Positions 6,660-14,328 are shown, counted from the stretch's first letter. The stretch: DNA of 15,954 bases from JBFLYZ01 sp040756415 (GCA_040756415.1 JBFLYZ010000076.1:1-15954), one strand, 5' to 3'. Made by a program: numbers and translations. Notes: generated from the letters alone by a model not told the origin.

Positions 6660-7900
6660 AGTTTTTCCGGTTCAGAGAACAAAAGTAAAGAATTAAAGAA
6701 AGCATAAAATACCACTCCCGCCTGCAGCTCAAACACCGATTCGATCATGCAATTGAGAATGATCAGCGCCAGGAATGCCGCGTAAAAACGGTTAGCGGTA
6801 TGCCGGCATCGCCACAGCGGAAGGAAAAGAGAGGCCGAAAGGGCGACCAGCCCGCCCAGCCCCAGCGTGATGAAAGTTTGCAGGAACTGGCTGTGCGCGT
6901 TCAGCTCTTCTTCCAGCGCAAAGCTCAATCCCTGCCGGGCGTATTCGCTCTTCAGGGCATCCCGGTCATCGCCCGTTCCCGTGCCGGTCGCCCAGTTGTT
7001 GCGGATCACCCCGGCAGAGGCCTTCCAGGCTGCCAGGCGCGAGGCCGTGCTTTCCTGGCTGGTTCTAACATCCTCCTTCCCCGAAAGCGTACTGAACAAG
7101 CCCCTGATGCGGTCAGAGAACTGCGGGGCGAAGAAATAAAAGAGCAGGAAGATGACCGCGCAGGCAGCCATTCCCGCTACGGCTGCCCTGGCCCTTCCCT
7201 GCTTAACGATCATGTTCCAGGCTACGTGGGCACCCAGGAGCAACAGGGTGAACAACCCAGACTTGGAGCTGAAAAGAAAAACAAACACGACCAGCACCGC
7301 AGGGATCACGAACTGCCTCCAGGCGCTGCGCAGGCGGCTCAGGGGATCGGCCAGGTACAAGGCCCCGAGCGCCATGACAAAATACATGGCCCGGTAACTG
7401 GGATGTATCCATACCGAAAGCCTTTCCTTGAAGAAAAAATGAACCCCGTAATCCCACACAGCCACCCCATGGGCCAGGTCGTACTTCGTACGGAAATACC
7501 TGTATATGGCATAGATCAGGCAGACCAGTGCGGCAGCGAGGCATCCGTACACGAATGCCCGTACCACAGAAAGCAGTTGCTCCCTGCCGAACCGCGCGGA
7601 AGAATAATAGATAAGCGGGAGGATAAGCAGCGACAGCTTCGTTTCCAGGTTAGCCAAAGCCCTCTGCATATTCTCCGAATACAGCAGGCCGGCCAGGTAA
7701 AGCGCATACAACGAGATAAAGAGCAGCAGGTATTGCTCTTTGCCGCTTTTGCGGAAAAGGTTCAGCGCCCGGCCTCCGGCCAGCCAGTTAAGGGCAAGAA
7801 GTATAATAAGAGGAGGGACGGCCATCGGCCAGACCGGGATGAAAAAAGCCAGCAGGCAGGTAAGGTAAAAGTGAACTCTTATATTGAGGTCTTGTCCCAA
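6656..7900 (-). CDS. O-antigen polymerase/ligase family membrane protein (Wzy/WaaL, Wzy_C domain)
   Basis: This is a polytopic inner-membrane protein with about ten or more hydrophobic segments. The Wzy_C/O-antigen ligase region is seen as FLFSSKSGLFTLLLL, then a periplasmic loop with SRLAAWKASAGVIRNNWATG, a TGTGD motif, and NAHSQFLQTFITLGLGG, a pattern shared by WaaL ligases and Wzy polymerases. It would either polymerise lipid-linked repeat units or ligate the glycan to its acceptor in the periplasm; the sequence cannot decide. Its place among repeat-unit genes slightly favours Wzy. The start is ambiguous: an ATG at 7933 would overlap the upstream gene by 31 nt and give 425 residues, while an in-frame TTG at 7900 lies 2 nt after the upstream stop and gives 414. 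I list the latter. Confidence 0.85.
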   Translation of the reverse strand: MGQDLNIRVHFYLTCLLAFFIPVWPMAVPPLIILLALNWLAGGRALNLFRKSGKEQYLLLFISLYALYLAGLLYSENMQRALANLETKLSLLILPLIYYSSARFGREQLLSVVRAFVYGCLAAALVCLIYAIYRYFRTKYDLAHGVAVWDYGVHFFFKERLSVWIHPSYRAMYFVMALGALYLADPLSRLRSAWRQFVIPAVLVVFVFLFSSKSGLFTLLLLGAHVAWNMIVKQGRARAAVAGMAACAVIFLLFYFFAPQFSDRIRGLFSTLSGKEDVRTSQESTASRLAAWKASAGVIRNNWATGTGTGDDRDALKSEYARQGLSFALEEELNAHSQFLQTFITLGLGGLVALSASLFLPLWRCRHTANRFYAAFLALIILNCMIESVFELQAGVVFYAFFNSLLLFSEPEKL

Positions 7901-7902
7901 AT

Positions 7903-8508
7903 TTATTTCTTCAGGTAATAGGTATCCTCGCACCTGAACGCTTTCAGCAATTCCTCATCTGTTTTTCGCGTATCGCCAATAACCTGTGCCGGGTTGCCAG
8001 CGGCAATGGCAAAATCCGGAACGTCCTTTGCAACCACGCTTCCGGCCCCGATGATACAGCCCTTGCCGATAGTGACCCCCGGCAGGATCACGGCCGAAGT
8101 GCCGATAAACGTATATTCACCGATCGATACGGGCCGGAGAATATAACCCGGCCGTTTTTCAGCAGGTACCTCCAGGTATTTCCTTCCCAGCAGGCGCAAG
8201 GCATCCTGGCTGCTGTGCGTATAGATACAACTGTGAGAAGCCACGTGTACCCCTTCTCCGATCGTGATGCCGCTGATCCCGTCAAGCAGGCAGTAATGGC
8301 CTATCCAGACGTTGTCACCGATATCGATCGCTGCCCGCTTCAGGAGCTTTGCCGATGAGCTGATACGCGTCCGCTTCTGGAATTGGCCGCGTTTCCTGTT
8401 AAAATGGCCGTACACCATAAAAGGCCGGTGCCAGAATGAAAAAAAATTAAGCACCCCCGAAATGATCATGCCCAGGGGAGATAAATAGATCTTAGACTTG
8501 AGCGACAT
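7903..8508 (-). CDS. Left-handed beta-helix acyltransferase (WcaF/hexapeptide family)
   Basis: The 201-residue protein shows hexapeptide repeats at about 60-95 (IDIGDNVWIGHY, ITIGEGVHVAS) and 127-172 (VSIGEYTFIGTSA, VTIGKGCIIGAGSVV), interrupted by a loop containing the probable catalytic histidine His98 (IYTHSS). The terminal GNPAQVIG is typical of WcaF/maltose O-acetyltransferase relatives. It is expected to be a cytoplasmic acetyl-CoA-dependent trimer that O- or N-acetylates a sugar or repeat unit. Residues 1-35 include a hydrophobic patch (MIISGVLNFFSFW) that may bring it to the membrane. It could supply the N-acetyl group for one of the amino-sugars made by this operon (FdtC/QdtC-like role), but it is not next to those genes, so this is inference. 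Confidence 0.85.
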   Translation of the reverse strand: MSLKSKIYLSPLGMIISGVLNFFSFWHRPFMVYGHFNRKRGQFQKRTRISSSAKLLKRAAIDIGDNVWIGHYCLLDGISGITIGEGVHVASHSCIYTHSSQDALRLLGRKYLEVPAEKRPGYILRPVSIGEYTFIGTSAVILPGVTIGKGCIIGAGSVVAKDVPDFAIAAGNPAQVIGDTRKTDEELLKAFRCEDTYYLKK

Positions 8509-8525
8509 TAGTTTTCTTCAATTAA

Positions 8526-9209
8526 TTACAAAGCCCGCTTTTCGATGACTGCAATGATATGACTTCTTAGGAAAGGGAACAAGAAATTAAAGACCGGATA
8601 TAAGACCCCCACCCGCCTTCCGAGCGGTGGCGCCAGCATGACCCGCCAGAAGGTGATTTTTTTCGCCCCGGGAAAAAGCTTACGGACCTCCGCCTTCTTG
8701 ACGCCTTTTACATCCTTGTTCCAGGGGTTATCATAAATAAAGTCGTACCATAACACGATCCCTCCCGGCCTGGTCATATCGAACATCTTTAAGGCTACTT
8801 CCCGCTTGAGCTTATCGCTTAAAATAGACGTGAACACGGTAGACTGAAAACAGATATCAAACTCATCTTTGAACGAAAGCTCCGAGGCGTTGCCCGCGCA
8901 GACAACGGATGCCGGCAAAAGGCTGCCTATTTCCGCGCACTTATCCGGTCGCAGCTCGTTCGCGTAGATGTTCTTCTCATAAAACCCAAGATCGCGGAAA
9001 TACGCCAGGTTAGTACCGTCACCTGCCCCGACCTCCATGATCTTTGCTGAAGAAATATCGGCAATGTACTTGCGTACCACGCGCGCATATACCCGCTCTC
9101 TTTCCAATTGCGTGTATCTGCGGTAATGCGTGAACCGGTACTGGCGCTCGTCTACCCGGTTGATGTCCCTCTTCCGGTAAGCCTCCAGTATCCTTTGTAT
9201 CTCATCCAT
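8526..9209 (-). CDS. Class I SAM-dependent methyltransferase
   Basis: The 227-residue protein has a long basic, Tyr/Arg-rich N-terminal helix region (1-50), then SAM motif I KIMEVGAGDGTN (56-67), an acidic motif II near YANELRP (82-88), a motif at ELSFKDEFDICFQ (110-122) and the post-core RPGGIVLWYDF (147-157). Residues 190-218 are hydrophobic and could contact the membrane or a lipid-linked acceptor. It would methylate a sugar of the repeat unit; position and acceptor are unknown. The gene overlaps the flavoprotein gene upstream by 8 nt and is followed by the acyltransferase gene after 17 nt. Confidence 0.85.
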   Translation of the reverse strand: MDEIQRILEAYRKRDINRVDERQYRFTHYRRYTQLERERVYARVVRKYIADISSAKIMEVGAGDGTNLAYFRDLGFYEKNIYANELRPDKCAEIGSLLPASVVCAGNASELSFKDEFDICFQSTVFTSILSDKLKREVALKMFDMTRPGGIVLWYDFIYDNPWNKDVKGVKKAEVRKLFPGAKKITFWRVMLAPPLGRRVGVLYPVFNFLFPFLRSHIIAVIEKRAL

Positions 9210-10314
9210 GTTCTTCCGGGGTGTGAGCTTTATAGTTTACCGTAGCGTATTTGTGCAGGTTCTCGCGTATTCCCCTTGAAATATCCAGGGTATTGAGCAC
9301 CTCTGCCAGCCCTTTGCTTTCTGATTCTATATGCTTCAACGCATAAAGATCGGTATAACTTCCTTTGTAAGAGCTGAACGCATACTCAATGACCCTGGCC
9401 GAATCCGATACTACCTTCATGGCCTTTAACGATGCCAACGCTGCCGATCGCGCCTCTTCTTCCGTTCTGTTCTCCATGAAGGAAGAATAAAGACCCACGC
9501 AGATCAGGCGCTCATCCTTATCCAGCTTAAGCTGCCTGCTCATATCGCTGATACGATGGATCATGGCATTGTTGAATATCCTCCAATAAGACAACTTTCT
9601 CAGTTCCGGGTCATTGAGCAGCAGGTGGATGTGCACAAAGGCATAGGGCCTGCGCTGCAGCATCCCCGTCTTATCGTTCCCGTCAATAAAAATATTACTA
9701 AAACTGGTATTATAGGTAAGCGCCAGCCGGTGCGCGCTGATGGTCTTTCCGCTGTCTGTGGAGAGGGTGACCGTACCAGAACGGGTATCGATACGCACGG
9801 CTGCTATAGTCGTGGAGAGCAACATCGGTATATCCATTGCCTTTACCTGCCGTATCAACGCATCTATAAACGTCAGCGAATCCCGGGGAAAGCTCCGGTA
9901 ATCCAGGTTCATCTGCCCCAGTTCCTTAAGCATAAGACCGAGATCATAAGCCAGTTGCTTCCCTCCCGAACGGCCGAAATAAGCGCGCAGGTTACGGTAA
10001 ATGAACAGGAAGTTCTTCAGGTTATAAGGCACCTGCCTCCCGCGGATCAGCACCTTTGGCGAAGGGCGCAAAGCGGCAAGCTCAAGGCCTAATTTATTCT
10101 GTAGAAAACGAAAGACCCTGCGGTCCTTTTCAAAGATGTGGCATCCCGTTTCCACATTCCTGATACGTTCAGGGCCAGGGCTGATCTTCTTCCACGCCCC
10201 GCCCGGCTCAGCGGCTTTGTCGACCAGGCAAACCTTTTCGCCCCTGCTGTGCCAATAGATGGCTTCAAGTAAGCAGACAGGGCTGCTGCCGATTATGACC
10301 TTATCGTAGTCCAT
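9202..10314 (-). CDS. FAD/NAD(P)-binding Rossmann flavoprotein, distantly UDP-galactopyranose-mutase-like
   Basis: From the ATG at 10314 the protein has 370 residues. An N-terminal dinucleotide-binding unit is clear: DYDKVIIGSSPVCLLEA (2-18) and KVCLVDKAAEPGGAW (27-41), followed by ETGCHIF (55-61) and VPYNLKNFLFIYRNL (95-109), which resemble the FAD domain, GAHIF motif and substrate-side segment of UDP-galactopyranose mutase. The GxGxxG loop is altered to GSSPVC. The C-terminal half does not look like the mutase to me. It may catalyse a flavin-dependent oxidation, reduction or ring contraction of a sugar nucleotide in the cytoplasm. Same-frame sequence extends upstream to 10524 but lies inside the lipoprotein gene and is not protein-like; the TGATG junction at 10312-10316 sets the start. 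Confidence 0.75.
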   Translation of the reverse strand: MDYDKVIIGSSPVCLLEAIYWHSRGEKVCLVDKAAEPGGAWKKISPGPERIRNVETGCHIFEKDRRVFRFLQNKLGLELAALRPSPKVLIRGRQVPYNLKNFLFIYRNLRAYFGRSGGKQLAYDLGLMLKELGQMNLDYRSFPRDSLTFIDALIRQVKAMDIPMLLSTTIAAVRIDTRSGTVTLSTDSGKTISAHRLALTYNTSFSNIFIDGNDKTGMLQRRPYAFVHIHLLLNDPELRKLSYWRIFNNAMIHRISDMSRQLKLDKDERLICVGLYSSFMENRTEEEARSAALASLKAMKVVSDSARVIEYAFSSYKGSYTDLYALKHIESESKGLAEVLNTLDISRGIRENLHKYATVNYKAHTPEEHG

Positions 10315-10664
10315 CAGTTGTTGGGCGCGCCCTGCGACAGCCAGCACCTTAATTTGCTCAATTCGGCTTCGGTCAGCGGTGGTGCGCTGTCGGCATTGTT
10401 GACCGGGGGCATATTCTTTTCCACCATCACGCGCTGCTGGAAGCTTCCCTGGTCGACATACAGCTTGATCGAGCCGTAATCCGTTGCCCAGGTATGGCAG
10501 CTTGCGAAAGGAGGGCTGGAACAATGGGTGATCATGATCGGAAGAATATCGTTATTGAAGGTAGCCGGGCTGGGGCCGCAATCGATCAATGGGCCTTTAT
10601 CACGCGTACACCCCAGGTACACCGATCCGTAAAGAATAATGATATAGGCGCTGATCCTTTTCAT
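10314..10664 (-). CDS. Small cytochrome-c-like lipoprotein with CX7CH motif
   Basis: This 116-residue protein has an N-terminal signal (KR, then hydrophobic 4-18) ending LGC at 17-19; the lipobox is imperfect (Tyr at -3). The body resembles a small Bacteroidota haem-lipoprotein family: FNNDILPIM, then THCSSPPFASCHTW (46-59) at the haem position, MPP (85-87) as a possible distal-Met region, and a C-terminal W-L-S-QGAPNN (108-116). The haem motif is C48-X7-C56-H57 rather than CX2CH or CX4CH. Cys29 and Cys107 may form a disulfide. It would sit in the periplasm or on the outer membrane. Its ATG follows the GT4 stop by 16 nt, and its TGA overlaps the flavoprotein ATG by one base. Why it is in a polysaccharide operon is unclear; haem binding is inferred. 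Confidence 0.75.
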   Translation of the reverse strand: MKRISAYIIILYGSVYLGCTRDKGPLIDCGPSPATFNNDILPIMITHCSSPPFASCHTWATDYGSIKLYVDQGSFQQRVMVEKNMPPVNNADSAPPLTEAELSKLRCWLSQGAPNN

Positions 10665-10680
10665 GCGTCCAGGAAGCCGA

Positions 10681-11838
10681 TCATCCCGCTGCCGCTATAG
10701 CTTCATAATACAAAGCCGCGTTGGCCGGGGTGAAATCGAAAGAGGCCATACGCGCGTTCTCCTTCAGCCGGCTCAATTCTGCGTTATTCTGCGAAAGATA
10801 AAGAATATAATCGGCTATGGCACGGCAATCAGATCCCTGGAATATCCTGCCGCATTGGTACTTATCCACAAGCAAACCCAGCTCCGACTCCTTTGATGCA
10901 AGCGCGATAACGGCCGATCCGGCAGCAAAGGTGTAATAGGTTTTGCTGGGCACCGATACGCTCTCTGCGCCTTCCCCCAGGGTAACGAAGCCTATATCGG
11001 CCGAACCGAGGGAGAACGGCAGCACTTCCTTATCCTGGTAGGGCAGCAGCAGCACGTTGTCAAGACCCTTTTCACTGACCATTTGAGTGATCTTCGCCTT
11101 TTTGGCTCCTTCACCGATAATGAGAAAGCGGATATTCGAATGCTCCTTCAGCAGCTCTGCCGTATTGACAATAGCTTCTATATTGTGCGTGATCCCGAGG
11201 TTGCCGGAGTACATCACCACGAATTTATCCGTCAGCCCGTAACGGGAAGCGAAAGCGTTCTCCGCCCTGGGGACTGGCTTAATAAAAGCGGTATCGACCC
11301 AGTTGGGCACGATAACGGGCGTTCTTTCCGTGTATTTGCCCATAGCGTGCGCCAGGTGCTTGCCCAATGTGAAAAGCGTGGAAGCCCGGGCAAAACACCT
11401 GCGGTTCATTTTCTTCCATACGCGTGCGAGCAGGGAATTTTCACGGAGCATGTTGAAGTTGATCATGGCATCGGGGTAAAGGTCCCAGATGATCAGGTGA
11501 TAGTTCTGGTTGCGCAGTTTCTTGAATATCCATCCCAGGAAAACGACAAAGGGCGGGGAAGTAATGAGTATAAGCTCCCTTTTCCTGCTGCGAAAGAGCA
11601 CGTGGAAGAAGGCCGATACGGTGAACACCATCCATGTAAAAAGGCGCCTGAACGCTGATGTGCTGTTGTATTTTATCAGGTAGGTGACCCTGACTCCCGG
11701 ATCAAGCTGGGCATAGTTCACCTCGATAACACCGGTTATCAGGTGTACTTCCGCCCCCTGCCTGTGGAAATGGTTGATCATATCGATCGACAACTGGCGG
11801 GTAACATTGACAATATAGAGGTACCTTTTCCGACTCAT
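10681..11838 (-). CDS. GT4-family glycosyltransferase (WbuB-like)
   Basis: The 385-residue protein has the GT-B fold outline of GT4: an N-terminal acceptor domain with a hydrophobic membrane-contact segment (66-83) and IIWDLYPDA (116-124), then the donor domain with VVMYSGNLGITHN (207-219), FLIIGEGAKK (238-247), and SVPSKTYYTFAAGSAVIAL (295-313). WbuB-like enzymes transfer HexNAc-type sugars to lipid-linked oligosaccharides at the cytoplasmic membrane. The usual EX7E pair is incomplete: the first Glu may be 292, but the position of the second is Tyr302 (SKTYYTF instead of the common SKxxE). It overlaps the upstream glycosyltransferase gene by 4 nt. Donor and linkage cannot be predicted. Confidence 0.9.
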   Translation of the reverse strand: MSRKRYLYIVNVTRQLSIDMINHFHRQGAEVHLITGVIEVNYAQLDPGVRVTYLIKYNSTSAFRRLFTWMVFTVSAFFHVLFRSRKRELILITSPPFVVFLGWIFKKLRNQNYHLIIWDLYPDAMINFNMLRENSLLARVWKKMNRRCFARASTLFTLGKHLAHAMGKYTERTPVIVPNWVDTAFIKPVPRAENAFASRYGLTDKFVVMYSGNLGITHNIEAIVNTAELLKEHSNIRFLIIGEGAKKAKITQMVSEKGLDNVLLLPYQDKEVLPFSLGSADIGFVTLGEGAESVSVPSKTYYTFAAGSAVIALASKESELGLLVDKYQCGRIFQGSDCRAIADYILYLSQNNAELSRLKENARMASFDFTPANAALYYEAIAAAG

Positions 11839-12857
11839 GGCTGGACCTCCCGGGCGGCCTTATACTTTTCTATCAGTCTTTTTGTATTAAACACATTGTA
11901 GCGCCCCACCATTTTGATGAGGTATTTGATCTTCCCTCTGATCCCTTCATTATGAATAAGCGTGAACTTTTTCAGGGGAATATCAAAGGCGGGGTCAACG
12001 CGTTTTACCTCCCGCTCTATTTCCTGCAACTCGATGATATATGGCGCGTACAACTGCTCTACCACCGGCATGGTCGGATGCCGCCACCCCAGGTCCACGA
12101 TATCGTTCAGGAAGAAGCGCACATGATGAAAATGATAAAATATGGCCTCGAACTCGCTGTTCGCTGCCTTATCCCTGAACAAGATACGGTTGCCTTTCCT
12201 GCTGATCAGCGGGTATTGCTCCACGTTCCAGCAGGCCAATCCCCCTCCCAGGTGCTGCAGCACATGCACCCCTTTGAACCGCTGAAGCCAGTCGTCAAGG
12301 TATTTCTGATCTCCGAACTTACCGTCCTCGTACCGGTCATAGCACCAGGCTATACAGGCGTCACGCCACCAGCGAAGCGCTTCCATCCCGTTCTTGTCGT
12401 TGACAAAGGTGATGAACTGTACACAATAGATGCCGGAAGAGGCCGTACGGTTGAAGCGCGGAGGGTAGCGGTGCTCGGTCAGCAGAATAGAGCGGTCTCC
12501 CATCTCCTCGAACAGCACCCCCGGGTCCTGGTAAAAGTACAGGTCGGCATCGAGATAGGTGCAACTGGGCACCCCGAATTTCTCAATGACATACAGGATC
12601 GTAGAAGGTGTGCAGGTCCAGCAGTACTCGGCCTTGGAGCGGCCGGGCTTCACAGCCAGCAAACGGTCATCTTCGAATTCTTTCAGCGGGATGATCGTAG
12701 CTTTCCTCAGCGCCAACTTGTTCAGCAGCTCATAGCTCTTGTCATCAAAGGCAAAGATGTACAAGTGAAAATTATCGCATACCTTTTCCAGCGAGCGGTA
12801 CATGGCCAGCCCGCGGGTAAGGTAGAATGAGTCGAAAAGCGTGCAGAAGTTGAACAT
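11835..12857 (-). CDS. GT-A-fold glycosyltransferase (nucleotide-diphospho-sugar transferase) with DAD motif
   Basis: The 340-residue protein begins FNFCTLFDSFYLTRGLAMY, the opening strand-helix of a GT8-like GT-A enzyme that reads as 'watching' the donor sugar nucleotide. The metal-binding DxD is DAD at 103-105 (TYLDADLYFYQDP). Other conserved-looking blocks are RSKAEYCWTCTPS (73-85), SSGIYCVQF (140-148), KFGDQKYLDDW (180-190), HLGGGLACWNV (202-212) and FYHFHHVRFF (240-249), the last supplying histidines that could complete the metal site. It has no transmembrane segment and no signal peptide, so it acts in the cytoplasm on a lipid-linked acceptor. The gene starts 7 nt after the aminotransferase stop. 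I do not assign a CAZy family with confidence. Confidence 0.8.
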   Translation of the reverse strand: MFNFCTLFDSFYLTRGLAMYRSLEKVCDNFHLYIFAFDDKSYELLNKLALRKATIIPLKEFEDDRLLAVKPGRSKAEYCWTCTPSTILYVIEKFGVPSCTYLDADLYFYQDPGVLFEEMGDRSILLTEHRYPPRFNRTASSGIYCVQFITFVNDKNGMEALRWWRDACIAWCYDRYEDGKFGDQKYLDDWLQRFKGVHVLQHLGGGLACWNVEQYPLISRKGNRILFRDKAANSEFEAIFYHFHHVRFFLNDIVDLGWRHPTMPVVEQLYAPYIIELQEIEREVKRVDPAFDIPLKKFTLIHNEGIRGKIKYLIKMVGRYNVFNTKRLIEKYKAAREVQP

Positions 12858-12864
12858 CGCGCGT

Positions 12865-13950
12865 TTAAAATCTGTTCATGACCTCCACTACGCGGCTCAC
12901 ATCGGCTTCGGTATGGAAAGACGATATGGGCAGGCTCAGGGTGGTGCGGTGTATCTCCTCGCTCAAAGGGTAGGATCGGCCCTTCATCAGGTCCTTCAGC
13001 GCTTCCTGCCTGTGCGGAGGAACGGGATAGTGAATGTCCGTTCGGATATCGTTCTTAAGCAGGTATTCCTTTAACTCATCCCGTTTCGGGTGACGCACGT
13101 TGAAAATGTGGTAAACATCGTAATGATCGTTTTCAATCACAGGCAGTATAAAATCGCTTTTCAGGCCCCCGAGATAAACGGACGCCAGTTTTCTTTTATG
13201 CGCGTTGATGCGGTCGAGGTGCTTCAGCTTGACCGACAGGAAAGCAGCCTGCACCTCATCCAGCCTTGAGTTATACCCTACCAGGTCGTTATAGTATTTT
13301 TTTTCAGATCCATAGTTCCTCAGCTTGCGTACCAACCCGGCCAGCCCGTTGTCGCTGCAGGTCACCGCACCTCCATCGCCCAGTGCACCCAGGTTTTTGG
13401 TGGGATAGAAGCTGAAAGCCCCGAAATCACCGAAAGTACCGGTTTGCCTGTTCTTATACCTGGCCCCGTGCGACTGGGCGCAATCCTCGATCAGGCGGAG
13501 ATGATGCTTTTTACACAAAGCCACGATGGGATCCATATCGCAGGACTTACCGTACAGATGAACGACTACGATCGCCATGGTCTTCGGGGTGATCTGCTCC
13601 TCTATCCTGGCCGGGTCGATGTTATAGGTATCGATGCGGGGTTCAACCAGCACGGGCTTCATGCCGTTCTGCAATATGCTGATGATGGTGGCGATATACG
13701 TATTCGAAGGGACGATGATCTCGCTCCCCTTCTCCAGGTTACAGGCGTGTATGGAAAGGGTGATGGCATCGAGGCCCGAGGCGACACCTATGCAATGCGG
13801 GGTCCCGGTATATGCCGCAAACTCCTCTTCGAACCGCCTGACCTGCTGGCCCAGGATGAACCATCCCGAGCGCAACACCTGCTCAAAGGAAGAAACGTAT
13901 TCGCTGACGAAAGGCCTGTTGACCAGGGCCAGGTTCTCGTATTCTATCAT
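12865..13950 (-). CDS. DegT-family aminotransferase, FdtB/QdtB-like (dTDP-3-keto-6-deoxyhexose 3-transaminase)
   Basis: The 361-residue protein has the DegT signatures RSGWFILGQQVRRFEEEFA (27-45), GVASGLDAITLSI (55-67), VPSNTYIATI (80-89), EDCAQSHGA (155-163, Asp156 for PLP) and FYPTKNLGALGDGG (181-194), with Lys185 as the Schiff-base lysine. The FYPTKNLGALGDGG form is common in the FdtB/QdtB/TylB-type 3-aminotransferases. The gene overlaps by 4 nt an FdtA/QdtA-type isomerase gene, which strongly supports a joint pathway: isomerise dTDP-4-keto-6-deoxyglucose to a 3-keto-sugar, then aminate C3 with glutamate to give dTDP-Fuc3N or dTDP-Qui3N. The enzymes that make the precursor (RmlA, RmlB) are not in the window. 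Confidence 0.9.
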   Translation of the reverse strand: MIEYENLALVNRPFVSEYVSSFEQVLRSGWFILGQQVRRFEEEFAAYTGTPHCIGVASGLDAITLSIHACNLEKGSEIIVPSNTYIATIISILQNGMKPVLVEPRIDTYNIDPARIEEQITPKTMAIVVVHLYGKSCDMDPIVALCKKHHLRLIEDCAQSHGARYKNRQTGTFGDFGAFSFYPTKNLGALGDGGAVTCSDNGLAGLVRKLRNYGSEKKYYNDLVGYNSRLDEVQAAFLSVKLKHLDRINAHKRKLASVYLGGLKSDFILPVIENDHYDVYHIFNVRHPKRDELKEYLLKNDIRTDIHYPVPPHRQEALKDLMKGRSYPLSEEIHRTTLSLPISSFHTEADVSRVVEVMNRF

Positions 13951-14312
13951 CGGTAGGCTTCAAAGATATAATCGTTCTGGTCAAAATACTCGGAGGCCAG
14001 CACCATCAGGATAGAATCCTTGCTGAAGCTGTGCATCTTATGCCAGTCCTTGGGTTCAAGCACCAGGCACTTATCTGGCGAGTCGAGCACAAACTCCTCC
14101 TGCCTGCTGTTATCGTCATTATAAATGGTACACCTGCCTCTCAGGCAAATGGCCGCCTGCACCGTTTTTTTATGGCGGTGGCCGCCCCGCACCGAGTCAT
14201 CCACCCCATAAATATAGAATATACGCTTGATGTCGAAAGGTATCACCTTCTCGATCACGGTCAGGTTGCCGCGTTTATCGGTAAATGTCTTCAGGTTTAA
14301 CAGGTAGGCCAT
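13947..14312 (-). CDS. FdtA/QdtA-type cupin: dTDP-4-keto-6-deoxyglucose 3,4-ketoisomerase
   Basis: The 121-residue single-domain cupin shows FTDKRGNLTVIE (10-21), RGGHRHKKTVQAAICLRG (42-59) with the catalytic-type histidines 45 and 47, and VLEPKDWHKMHSFS (84-97). This order is the FdtA/QdtA (WxcM-like C-terminal) family, which moves the keto group from C4 to C3 of dTDP-4-keto-6-deoxyglucose in the cytoplasm. FdtA (galacto product) and QdtA (gluco product) cannot be told apart here with confidence. The length (121) is normal for the stand-alone enzyme; no fused acetyltransferase domain is present. It overlaps the aminotransferase start by 4 nt (ATGA), and follows the methyltransferase gene by 16 nt. 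Confidence 0.9.
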   Translation of the reverse strand: MAYLLNLKTFTDKRGNLTVIEKVIPFDIKRIFYIYGVDDSVRGGHRHKKTVQAAICLRGRCTIYNDDNSRQEEFVLDSPDKCLVLEPKDWHKMHSFSKDSILMVLASEYFDQNDYIFEAYR

Positions 14313-14328
14313 ATGCAGAACAGGGGCT

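Noticed and set aside
7898..7905. TAAATTTG at the acyltransferase-Wzy junction (minus strand) as an internal promoter
   Set aside because: It matches the -7 consensus, but there is no TTG at the right spacing and the genes abut; it is more simply a stop codon followed by the TTG start.
6800..7918. A 372-codon open frame on the plus strand opposite the Wzy-like gene
   Set aside because: Low-complexity, Gln/Arg/Pro-rich composition without hydrophobic core; it is the shadow of a membrane-protein gene.
10315..10524. In-frame upstream extension of the flavoprotein by 70 codons
   Set aside because: It lies in a second frame inside the lipoprotein gene, has no domain similarity, and the conserved Rossmann strand starts just after the ATG at 10314.
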